Assembly (NCBI GenBank): GCA_024400305.1
Contig: JAKSMX010000008.1
Location: forward strand, 1-64,000
DNA from: Bacteroidales bacterium
Lineage (GTDB): Bacteria; Bacteroidota; Bacteroidia; Bacteroidales; F082
DNA: 64,000 nucleotides
Direction: 5' to 3'
Numbering within the stretch: position 1 is the first letter of the stretch; the number at the start of each line of letters is the position of its first letter. Below, piece after piece: positions 48,436 to 56,224 of the stretch. The notes under the pieces are model-generated. The model was given only the letters and a program-made list of their open reading frames with translations, did not search any database and was not told where the DNA came from. Made by a program: the position numbers and the translations under genes.

Positions 48436-49872
48436 ATGGATAATTCATTAAGCGAAAAAATAAGAACTCAATTTGCTTCAATGGCAATATACAAAGACTC
48501 TGCTTCAACGAATAGCTTATTTGCGGGAAGAAACCTGCCGTCGTTTGTCAAAGATTTTGTACTAAAGAAGTATATCAATGAATTAGGGCAAGTTGATAAA
48601 AATGGCCTTACTAACTTTCTTGATACAGTTATTCCTCAAAAAGCGGAGGAGGTAAAGGACCGTTTAGGTAATGGAGAGGAAATCACATTGCTCACTCGTT
48701 TTATTATCTATATTGATTTGGTTAAGGGAGTCCGGCGTTTTGGCATTCCGGATTTAGGTATAAAAATAAATGAAGGGCAAATTCCTGAATATGTTTATTC
48801 AAAACATAAAGGCTCATTGGTCGATGGTGAGAAATGGGGAATAATAAAACTTTGCGTCTTACCTGATGCTGATGGAAAGAAGCAACATGTTGAAATGATC
48901 GATTATAAACCATTTAAACCATATAAATCCGTTGATGTCGATTTCTTTCGTGAAGTCCGCAAAAACTTCTCCACATCTGAATGGATTGACTTTCTGCTTT
49001 CGGCAATGGAGTACGATCCTGATGGTTTTGAAAGTATTGCATGTAAATTGGAGTTCCTGACACGTTTGCTTATTTTTGTTGAGCCAAGGCTGAATTGTAT
49101 TGAACTTGCGCCAAAAGGTACAGGAAAATCATATGTTTTTGGCAATCTTTCTAAATATGGCTGGTTGGTAAGTGGTGGTAAAGTTACCCGTGCTAAGTTG
49201 TTCTACGATAAGCAGAAACAACAAAACGGTATTATAAAAAATCATGATTTTACAGCATTTGATGAAATACAAACCATTGTTTTTCAAGAACCATCTGAGA
49301 TACAAGCGGCCTTAAAATCATATCTTGAAAGTGGCAAAACCACTATTGATAATAACGAGTTTTCATCGGAATGCGGTTTGATTTTGATGGGAAATATCCC
49401 GTTAACAAAAGACAGGCATCCTGTGTCGGTGAGATATTTTGATTCATTACCAGCAAACTTCCGAGAATCGGCATTATTAGACCGTTTCCATTGTTTTATT
49501 GAAGGTTGGTATTTGCCGAGGATTAACAAAAGTATGATTTTTAAAGGTTGGACTGTCAATGTAGAGTATTTTTCCGAGATACTTCATTCGATGCGTACAC
49601 AAAACCAATATGGGCTTTTGTTTGATGAATTAGTGTCTTTCCAAAAAGACTCAGATATGCGTGATTTCACTGCCGTAAAACGTATCACAACTGCGTATAT
49701 GAAATTAATTTTTCCACATTGGATAACAATAGAAGATGTAAATCTGGAAGAATTTGACTTGTATTGTTTACAGCCTGCTATTCATCGTAGGGGTATAGTT
49801 AAAGAGCAGTGCCATAATATTGATGCAGAGTTTAAAACTCAAATGCCGATAATAGAAGTAAAAGAGTTTTAA
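48436..49872 (+). CDS. brxL: BrxL-like AAA+ protein (BREX), without a visible Lon protease domain
   Basis: 478 residues. The N-terminal ~190 residues match the BrxL-specific region (LPSFVKDFVLKKYI, EEITLLTRFIIYIDL). The AAA+ core has Walker A PKGTGKSYVFG (226-236), Walker B FDEIQTI (275-281) and an arginine-finger-like FRESALLDRFHCFIEGW. Type 1 BrxL proteins are longer (~680 residues) and carry a C-terminal Lon-like domain; here the protein ends about 90 residues after the AAA+ lid with no serine-lysine protease motif. Members form ring-shaped DNA-binding ATPases needed for defence. Last gene of the operon. Confidence 0.88.
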   Translation: MDNSLSEKIRTQFASMAIYKDSASTNSLFAGRNLPSFVKDFVLKKYINELGQVDKNGLTNFLDTVIPQKAEEVKDRLGNGEEITLLTRFIIYIDLVKGVRRFGIPDLGIKINEGQIPEYVYSKHKGSLVDGEKWGIIKLCVLPDADGKKQHVEMIDYKPFKPYKSVDVDFFREVRKNFSTSEWIDFLLSAMEYDPDGFESIACKLEFLTRLLIFVEPRLNCIELAPKGTGKSYVFGNLSKYGWLVSGGKVTRAKLFYDKQKQQNGIIKNHDFTAFDEIQTIVFQEPSEIQAALKSYLESGKTTIDNNEFSSECGLILMGNIPLTKDRHPVSVRYFDSLPANFRESALLDRFHCFIEGWYLPRINKSMIFKGWTVNVEYFSEILHSMRTQNQYGLLFDELVSFQKDSDMRDFTAVKRITTAYMKLIFPHWITIEDVNLEEFDLYCLQPAIHRRGIVKEQCHNIDAEFKTQMPIIEVKEF

Positions 49873-49875
49873 ACA

Positions 49876-49998
49876 AAACAGCTCATCGACGACCCCAACC
49901 ACTTCTTCCGCGAAACGGCATTCTTGGAAGTCTTTCTGGCCTTCGATGCCTCGGTTGGTGAGAACACTGACGAAGATGAACCCGAACCATTAGATTGA
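49876..49998 (+). pseudogene. Short C-terminal gene fragment at the island edge
   Basis: Forty codons read KQLIDDPNHFFRETAFLEV, then FLAFDASVGENTDEDEPEP and a stop, with no start codon, directly after brxL. The base composition is GC-richer than the BREX genes, more like the core chromosome. It looks like the tail of a gene cut by insertion or deletion at the right end of the island. Family not recognised. Confidence 0.45.
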
Positions 49999-50034
49999 AC
50001 CTCTTCATCAAAACAAAAAGCTGAAATCACAAAC

Positions 50035-50069
50035 AAGCCCCGAAGGTTTCTCTTTGACCTTCGGGGCTT
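50035..50069 (-). terminator. Strong terminator after the C25 peptidase gene
   Basis: AAGCCCCGAAGGT (50035-50047) pairs perfectly with ACCTTCGGGGCTT (50057-50069). On the minus strand it is followed by T-rich sequence. Confidence 0.85.
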
Positions 50070-50104
50070 AATCCGTTGATTTACACAATATAAACGTCAG
50101 ATAA

Positions 50105-53100
50105 TCACCTCACGACAATCCTCCTTGCCGCCACATTTCCGCTTTCACAAATCTTGATGACATACAGACCTTCAGCCAAACCGCTGACATCAATCCGCTG
50201 CGGGCCGTCTGCCGTCCCGCCAATGACCTGCTGACCTAAATTGTTGTAAATGAAATAGTCGTACTTCACATCGCCGGCATTGATGTAAACAACATCGTCG
50301 GCGGGGTTCGGATAGATGCTGAAATGAATTTCATTTTCATCCACAGCGGTTATGACCTCGACCAGCACGTTCACAGGCATCGACTCGCCGCCCGAATAGA
50401 TGGCCGTGACACTGTAAGTATATGTCATCTCGTCCTGAACCTGATCGTTGTAACTCGTGGCTGTCGTCTCACCCAAAGTGACGCCGTTGCGTGCGACGCG
50501 GTAGCGGTTTGCGCCCGAAGGAGCCGCCCACGACAGCGCGACATTGTTGCCATTGACGGTGGCGTTGAGATCCCAGACAGGGGCGAAATACTCGCCTGAC
50601 CCGCAGCTCACGTCGAAGCTGCCGCCTTGCGGCCCGTTGCTGAGGATGACTGTGCCGTCTTCATAATGAACGACATACGAGCATTCACTATCCCAGTTGC
50701 CGCCGCTGTGCCACGTAAGTGTGACGTGCGTGCCGTTATGAAGCCAGCGCTCGTAGGTGGCAAAGGCACCCTGCTCGTGAGAGACATACATGTCGTCGGC
50801 TGGCGTGCCGTCGCTGTATTCGACATGAAGCCTCGAGTTATCCCAACCGTCGTTCCATTTGTCGGAGAGGTCGAAGATGACAAGGCATGTGTTTTGCAAA
50901 GTCGCCGTCCCTTCTGCAACGACATTGTCATCAGCCAAGATGTTGAATGTGAGCGGGATCTGTTCTGATTCAGGGCAACCTGAAGCAATGGTGATGTCGA
51001 AAACAGCAGTGGCGATACCGCTTGGCGCGATGCTGCCGACAGCGACACTTGCTTCACCGAAACTGACATATTGGCTTGTTGATGAAACGCTCATATTGGC
51101 ATTTGTCGCAATATAATGACCGACATTCTCGAAAGAGGCTGCGACCTGTAGCGTCTCGCCCGCGGTAAATCCGCCCGGACACTGTGCGCCGGCAAACTCC
51201 ACGATGGCCTTGTTCGCCACGATGTTGACCACGCCTTCCCACGTCTCGGATCCGCAGGTCGCCGTCGTCCTGATGTGAAAACGGCTGCCGTCGGCGACAT
51301 TTTCGCTGATGCTGTAGCTGAAGCCTGTCAGCTCGACTGTTGCGTTTTGCGCCAAGGCGTTGAAACTCGCCGAGCCGTTGATGATAGTGACATCCTGGTC
51401 ATCGCAGGTCAATGAGACTGAGGTCGTTCCGTTTGTCGATGCAGTGCCGGTGTTCTTAAAAGTGATTGCCAAGGCGTTTTCCGCGCCGATGTGGGCATCG
51501 TCTGGTATGTAGCCGTCAACGATGACGAATGCGCCGTTGATGTTCGCCGCCGGAATCTCCTCAAGATAAGGCACGCGCTGCGGATGTGTCACGCAAAGTG
51601 TGACGTTGCCGCTCGTGGTGACAGGCTCGATGTCGAAGACGACAGTGCCGGTCTCGTCAACCAAGCCGGTGCCCAAGATGACTCCGTTTCTTGTAAGTGC
51701 CACGTATGAACCAGGGTCGGCACTGACCTCGTATGTATTTGCTCCAATCGGGACTATAGCAGCGTGGAAGACATGATTTTCAGCAGGTTGCACATGATAA
51801 GGCATGATGGAGCCGTCGCCGAGAGTGTGATAGCACTGCCAATAATACAACGGCGATGAGTCGGAAGAGACCGTGTAGCCGCTGTTGACATGCGCGTATG
51901 TGACCGACAGATTGCCCAAGAACACCATCGACTGAATGGTATTGTAGCTGTCGTCCATCCATACGCCGTCATAAACGCCGGTTGTCGTTTCGTTCCGGCT
52001 TGGCATCCTGTAGAAGACATTCGTCGCGCCGACGCCGAAGTAATAGTCTTCATACCAATACGTTGAAGGACAGCTTCCGATGTATGCGAATGCGCCTTTC
52101 CTTGGCGCGCGCACCATGGCCTCGCCGAAGCACGTTCCCGAAATGCCCCAGTCGGCGGCAAGGCAGCAGTTGCCCATAGCGAGGAAATACTTGTTTGTAT
52201 TTGTCAGATTGTTGACATCGTTGACCTCAAATTGCGGGTCTTCCCAATGGATGTTGGATCCGTGGGCAGTGTAGTTGACAAATCCGACGCCGGTGTTCAG
52301 ATTGTCGTAGCAGCCGGCATAACCGCCGAGTGTATAATAATCATATACATTTTCAAAGCCGTGTTCCTCATTGTAATAATTATGAACGGCATATTGGATT
52401 GTAGGCACGCCGGCCTTCGGGTTCCACGCCTCGTCCCAGCCCGCGATGAGAAGCACGTTGTTCAGGTAACTCGGATCGGGCATGGTGTATTGCTCGTACT
52501 GAAGGCTCTTCTCCAACAGGTTGTTGAGCTGTTCGACGGTCTCGACCGGCATACGGCTGTGAAGCATTTCCGGATAATAGTCGTTATCGACAGTCTGATA
52601 GTAAAGGTCTGTGACACAGTGTGTTGCGCTGCCGGTGGCACTCGCTGGAACCTGATTCTTGTCGCCGATGATAATGACGAAAGTCGGTGCCGTCTGCGAA
52701 TATTTTGTCTGGATGAACGATTGTATCGCCGATGCCGACGTGCCAATCTGGTCGGTGTAGTTCACATCCATGTAAAAGCCTTTCTTGACCTTCCAGTCAA
52801 CCCACTCCTGAATTGCGTTTTCAAACATGCGGTCGGTGATGACCAGCATCTTGACAGGAGCCTGCCAGAGGTCGGGGTGCTGCGCGTAAACGTCGTTGCG
52901 CCAGTTGAACATCTGACGGTAAAGCGGCGCGAAATACACGCTCGCCGTCCTCGCGAACTCCTCGTAGGCAGCCGCCTTGTCGTATTCGCCGTAACTGACT
53001 TCCACCTCGATGTCGTTGAAGACCTTCAATGTGTTGCTGGCAGCATCGTACTGAACAGGGTTTATCACCAACGAGCCGACCTGAATGCCGCGCATCGTGC

Positions 53101-53587
53101 CTTGCAGTTCGATTTCGGCCAGCGGACGCTCCGCGAAGCCGCGTCTTGCGTATGCCTCGGCATTATAATGGAAAGCGACTTCCGTCTGGTCTTTCCTCAC
53201 CGAAGGCTGCTGCGGCGCGATGGCGTTGATGCCGTAATCAGAAAGATTATAAACCGTTGTGCTGTAATTCTTTACCTCGACGCTGACATCCTTCGCGCCA
53301 AAAGGAACGGCGACGAGCTGGTGTGCTGCGGGCAGCGACGGCTCACCCGCATTGCCGCTGTTGAAGGTGTTGCTCATTGCGATTTCCGAGAAAACGCCTT
53401 TTTCGGTGTTGACGGCGCGGGCTTCGATGCTGCCGAAAGAGAACGTGGCGGTGAAGCCGTTTTCGGTCACGTTTTCACATTGCTGCGCTGATTTCGCGCC
53501 GTTTAAATTGATGCTGTTTTGCGCCTTTGCGCTGAAAAACATTCCTAATGAGAGCATTAGGGTGAGGACGAACAGATGTCTTTTCAT
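50105..53587 (-). CDS. Gingipain-like cysteine peptidase (C25) with T9SS type A sorting domain
   Basis: 1160 residues. It has a signal peptide (MKRHLFVLTLMLSLGMFFSA), then a pro-region of ~200 residues. The C25 catalytic domain spans ~250-600, with the catalytic His in NYTAHGS (His 442) and the Cys in AMGNCCLAADW (474-475). Immunoglobulin-like and CARDB-like domains follow (ALAITFKNTGTAS; LQVAASFENVGHY), then a fibronectin III domain (VALSWAAPSGANRYRVARN), and finally a type A T9SS signal (IYPNPADDVVYIN, AARRIVVR). It is predicted to be an extracellular or cell-surface protease. It stands alone with its own promoter and terminator. Confidence 0.92.
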   Translation of the reverse strand: MKRHLFVLTLMLSLGMFFSAKAQNSINLNGAKSAQQCENVTENGFTATFSFGSIEARAVNTEKGVFSEIAMSNTFNSGNAGEPSLPAAHQLVAVPFGAKDVSVEVKNYSTTVYNLSDYGINAIAPQQPSVRKDQTEVAFHYNAEAYARRGFAERPLAEIELQGTMRGIQVGSLVINPVQYDAASNTLKVFNDIEVEVSYGEYDKAAAYEEFARTASVYFAPLYRQMFNWRNDVYAQHPDLWQAPVKMLVITDRMFENAIQEWVDWKVKKGFYMDVNYTDQIGTSASAIQSFIQTKYSQTAPTFVIIIGDKNQVPASATGSATHCVTDLYYQTVDNDYYPEMLHSRMPVETVEQLNNLLEKSLQYEQYTMPDPSYLNNVLLIAGWDEAWNPKAGVPTIQYAVHNYYNEEHGFENVYDYYTLGGYAGCYDNLNTGVGFVNYTAHGSNIHWEDPQFEVNDVNNLTNTNKYFLAMGNCCLAADWGISGTCFGEAMVRAPRKGAFAYIGSCPSTYWYEDYYFGVGATNVFYRMPSRNETTTGVYDGVWMDDSYNTIQSMVFLGNLSVTYAHVNSGYTVSSDSSPLYYWQCYHTLGDGSIMPYHVQPAENHVFHAAIVPIGANTYEVSADPGSYVALTRNGVILGTGLVDETGTVVFDIEPVTTSGNVTLCVTHPQRVPYLEEIPAANINGAFVIVDGYIPDDAHIGAENALAITFKNTGTASTNGTTSVSLTCDDQDVTIINGSASFNALAQNATVELTGFSYSISENVADGSRFHIRTTATCGSETWEGVVNIVANKAIVEFAGAQCPGGFTAGETLQVAASFENVGHYIATNANMSVSSTSQYVSFGEASVAVGSIAPSGIATAVFDITIASGCPESEQIPLTFNILADDNVVAEGTATLQNTCLVIFDLSDKWNDGWDNSRLHVEYSDGTPADDMYVSHEQGAFATYERWLHNGTHVTLTWHSGGNWDSECSYVVHYEDGTVILSNGPQGGSFDVSCGSGEYFAPVWDLNATVNGNNVALSWAAPSGANRYRVARNGVTLGETTATSYNDQVQDEMTYTYSVTAIYSGGESMPVNVLVEVITAVDENEIHFSIYPNPADDVVYINAGDVKYDYFIYNNLGQQVIGGTADGPQRIDVSGLAEGLYVIKICESGNVAARRIVVR

Positions 53588-53630
53588 ACTTTATTCTGGT
53601 TGTTACTTATTTTAAAATAAAATTTTGCCG

Positions 53631-53638
53631 CAAAGATA
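53631..53638 (-). promoter_or_regulatory. -7 element for the C25 peptidase gene
   Basis: TATCTTTG on the minus strand, 44 bases upstream of the ATG. Confidence 0.55.
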
Positions 53639-53742
53639 CAAAAAATTCATTAATATTTCACCCATTTTCCGCTTCCGCCGGAAATCATTTTCTAAAAGTA
53701 AATGCCAGAAGACATACATCAGAATTTTTTGTGAAAATAAAA

Positions 53743-53825
53743 GCCAAATGCCGGAACGAATTACGGCCAAATGCCGGAACGAATTACAGCCAAACGCCGG
53801 AACGAATTACAGCCAAATGCCGGAA
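53743..53825. repeat. Tandem 23-bp repeats with core GCCAAATG upstream of the second ATPase paralogue
   Basis: Units GCCAAATGCCGGAACGAATT + ACA start at 53743, 53766, 53789 (core GCCAAACG) and 53812 (partial), exactly 23 bases apart. The array ends ~40 bases before the -7 element of the gene at 53898. The core and pitch equal those of the array at 6415-6506, but the rest of the unit differs. Confidence 0.9.
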
Positions 53826-53864
53826 AAGTTTCAAATAATTTATTGTAATTCAAGAAAAAAGATG

Positions 53865-53872
53865 TATTTTTG
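53865..53872 (+). promoter_or_regulatory. -7 element for the ATPase gene at 53898
   Basis: TATTTTTG followed by GCAG, 25 bases before the ATG, exactly the same distance as at the 6585 paralogue. Confidence 0.55.
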
Positions 53873-53897
53873 CAGCGTTAAAAAAAGGATACAAAAT

Positions 53898-55193
53898 ATG
53901 GAAGAATACAGACTGCGAATTGCCGACAAATTATTAGCGGAATTACTTGAAGCCTGCGGTTGCGTTTTGCTTGAAGGCAGCAAATGGTGCGGAAAGACAA
54001 CCACAGCCGAACATTCGGCTGGAAGCGTCGTTTACATGGCCGATCCTATTGAAGGAGAACGCAACAGGCAGTTGGCGAAATCCACCCCGCATTTTCTACT
54101 TCAGGGAGCGACACCGCGTCTGATTGATGAGTGGCAGGTCGTCCCGACGCTCTGGGACGCAATCCGCGGAGAAGTGGACCATCGCCGGGCATTGGGGCAG
54201 TTCATAATCACAGGCTCCGCCGTACCCGCCGACAGGAAGGAAATAATTCACACCGGCACCGGACGAATCGCGCCGTTGCTGATGCGTCCGATGTCGCTGT
54301 GGGAGTCGGGCGACAGCACCGGAGAAGTCAGCCTTGAAACATTGTTTTCAGAACCCGAACAGCTCATGGCTGAAAACAGAATCGACATTGAGGAGTTGGC
54401 TTATTTGGTTTGCCGCGGCGGCTGGCCCATGGCGACTGTGACGAACAACCGCAAGGCCGCCTTGAAACAGGCGACCATCTATTACAACGGCATTATCGGC
54501 ACTGGCGACGGCTCCGATTCCGACGTATCGCGGGCTGACAACGTCCGCCGTAACCCTGAAAGAGTGAAACGCCTCATGCGCAGCCTCAGCCGCCATCAAG
54601 GGACACAAGCATCGTTGGGAACGATATATAACGACATGATTGCCAACGACGATTCAACATTAAACGAAGAAACCATCTCATCGTACATTTCGGCTTTGAA
54701 GAAAATCTTCACCGTCGAAGACATGCCGGCATGGAATCCGGCTCTTCGCAGCAAAACGGCGGTGCGCACGTCCGACACCCGCTATTTCGTTGACCCGAGC
54801 ATCGCCGTGGCGGCATTGAGAATCAGCCCCAAGGACCTCATCAACGACCTTGAGACTTTCGGACTGTTATTCGAATGCATGGCGATCCGCGACCTCCGCG
54901 TGTTCACCGACGCCTTGGACGGGACAGTCTATCACTACCGCGACAAAAACAATCTGGAATGCGACGCCGTTGTCCATCTTGAAAACGGCAGATATGGTCT
55001 GGTCGAGATAAAATTGGGAGGAAACGACAACATCGAGGCCGCCGCTTCCACACTAAAAACGTTATCCGGCAAAATCGACACTTCCCGGATGCCGAAGCCT
55101 TCATTCCTAATGGTTTTAATCGGTGTCGGCAAGTATGCCTACCGCAGGGAAGATGGTGTGTACGTAGTTCCAATCGGGTGTCTGAAACAATAA
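53898..55193 (+). CDS. AAA ATPase with C-terminal DUF4143-like nuclease domain (paralogue of 6585)
   Basis: 431 residues from MEEYRLRIADKLL. An in-frame extension upstream to 53625 crosses the promoter and repeats and is rejected. Walker A is GSKWCGKTT, Walker B region RLIDEWQ, and the sensor block is ITGSAVP. The C-terminal domain shares TSDTRYFVDPSIAVAAL, YHYRDKNNLECDAVVH and LVEIKLGG with the 6585 protein, including the PD-(D/E)XK-like Asp and ExK. Same promoter spacing and same kind of upstream array. Role unknown. Ends convergent with a T9SS cargo gene across a hairpin. Confidence 0.85.
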   Translation: MEEYRLRIADKLLAELLEACGCVLLEGSKWCGKTTTAEHSAGSVVYMADPIEGERNRQLAKSTPHFLLQGATPRLIDEWQVVPTLWDAIRGEVDHRRALGQFIITGSAVPADRKEIIHTGTGRIAPLLMRPMSLWESGDSTGEVSLETLFSEPEQLMAENRIDIEELAYLVCRGGWPMATVTNNRKAALKQATIYYNGIIGTGDGSDSDVSRADNVRRNPERVKRLMRSLSRHQGTQASLGTIYNDMIANDDSTLNEETISSYISALKKIFTVEDMPAWNPALRSKTAVRTSDTRYFVDPSIAVAALRISPKDLINDLETFGLLFECMAIRDLRVFTDALDGTVYHYRDKNNLECDAVVHLENGRYGLVEIKLGGNDNIEAAASTLKTLSGKIDTSRMPKPSFLMVLIGVGKYAYRREDGVYVVPIGCLKQ

Positions 55194-55248
55194 TGCAATC
55201 TCATTCCCTCACCCATTTCCCCGATTCGATTTCACATGTGGTTTGCGC

Positions 55249-55272
55249 AGAGACGTTTCGGAAAACGTCTCT
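55249..55272. terminator. Hairpin between convergent genes
   Basis: AGAGACGTTT (55249-55258) pairs with AAACGTCTCT (55263-55272), loop CGGA. It touches the stop codon of the gene at 55271-56146 and can serve both neighbours. Confidence 0.65.
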
Positions 55273-56146
55273 ACCGGCCTGCCACCACGCGGCAAATACG
55301 GTTTGTGCCATCGGCTTCCGTCACCTTCAGCAGGTAAACGCCTTCAGGCAGACCCGCCACGCTGATTTCGTTTTTGTCTTCCGCTTGATTCACTAACTGG
55401 CCAAGCGCGTTATAGACTTGCACACTGCAGGCCTCAAGGCCTTCGATAACAACCTTGTCTTTTGCCGGATTCGGATAAACGGATATTCGAGAATCTTTGG
55501 TTTCCTCAACAGCCGTATAGGTACAAAAACCATATTCTGGATTCTCCCAAACGAGTTCTCCATTTTGATGGAAGCATAACAGGCAATGCCAGCCGTCAGG
55601 TATGGAAAGGTATCCGCTCCAAAGCAGCCCATAATCGCTGCCAATGCCTTCGACCCATGTTTCGGTGAATTGATATCCTCCAGGGTTGTTGGATTGCAAC
55701 CTTAACCAAAACTTTTTCCTGTCGGCGTTTCCAATCTGAACCGTGCCAATGGAATCAATAATCAGCCTTTGGCCGAAATCGCCAATAGTTAAAGTGTCGC
55801 CAACGTTGGCCGTGAAGTCATAAAGAAGTATTTCATCTGGATTATTCAATTGCCGTTTCCAGACTTTTTCATTCTCTTCTCTAAGCAAGAACCACAGACC
55901 AGAGAAATGATAATTATTATCCAAAGTCTTTGCTTCGGCCATGAGTTTAGTATATTTGAGACCATCTACAACAGTGTCTTCCGTAAACCAAATGTCGTAG
56001 TTCCCAATAGAATTATGTGCCCCCACATTGAATGCATGCCACTCGTTTCCTCCCTGAACCACAGGAATGTAATCTTGCGCTTGCATTGTCATCCCTCCTG
56101 CCAGCAACAAAAGCAGAATGACTTTTGTTTTTGTAATTGCTTTCAT
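55271..56146 (-). CDS. Secreted protein with T9SS type A sorting domain
   Basis: 291 residues from MKAITKTKVILLLLLAGGM, a signal peptide ending at MQAQ; an upstream in-frame ATG at 56173 would add nine residues. The mature part (WHAFNVGAHNSIGNYDIWF, GLLWSGYLSIPDGW) resembles short Bacteroidota secreted proteins of unknown role; no catalytic motif seen. The C-terminal ~75 residues are a type A sorting domain (ISVYPNPAKDKVVIEG, LPEGVYLLKVTEA). No clear -7 element was found upstream, so it may be read from the GLUG gene. Confidence 0.82.
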   Translation of the reverse strand: MKAITKTKVILLLLLAGGMTMQAQDYIPVVQGGNEWHAFNVGAHNSIGNYDIWFTEDTVVDGLKYTKLMAEAKTLDNNYHFSGLWFLLREENEKVWKRQLNNPDEILLYDFTANVGDTLTIGDFGQRLIIDSIGTVQIGNADRKKFWLRLQSNNPGGYQFTETWVEGIGSDYGLLWSGYLSIPDGWHCLLCFHQNGELVWENPEYGFCTYTAVEETKDSRISVYPNPAKDKVVIEGLEACSVQVYNALGQLVNQAEDKNEISVAGLPEGVYLLKVTEADGTNRICRVVAGR

Positions 56147-56224
56147 TTTTTTGTTTGTATTTTTATTAAACATTTGATTGTCATTATTTTATTAAATCAT
56201 CTCTCGCCGGACAAACGGGAATCT

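Noticed and set aside
52232-53491. Long open frame (about 419 codons) on the plus strand
   Set aside because: It lies entirely antisense to the C25 peptidase gene, which has a signal peptide, catalytic residues and a sorting domain. GC-rich third positions create such shadow frames.
53625-53897. N-terminal extension of the ATPase at 53898
   Set aside because: The extension is open only by chance through the GCCAAATG array and the promoter, and the paralogue at 6585 starts at the equivalent Met.
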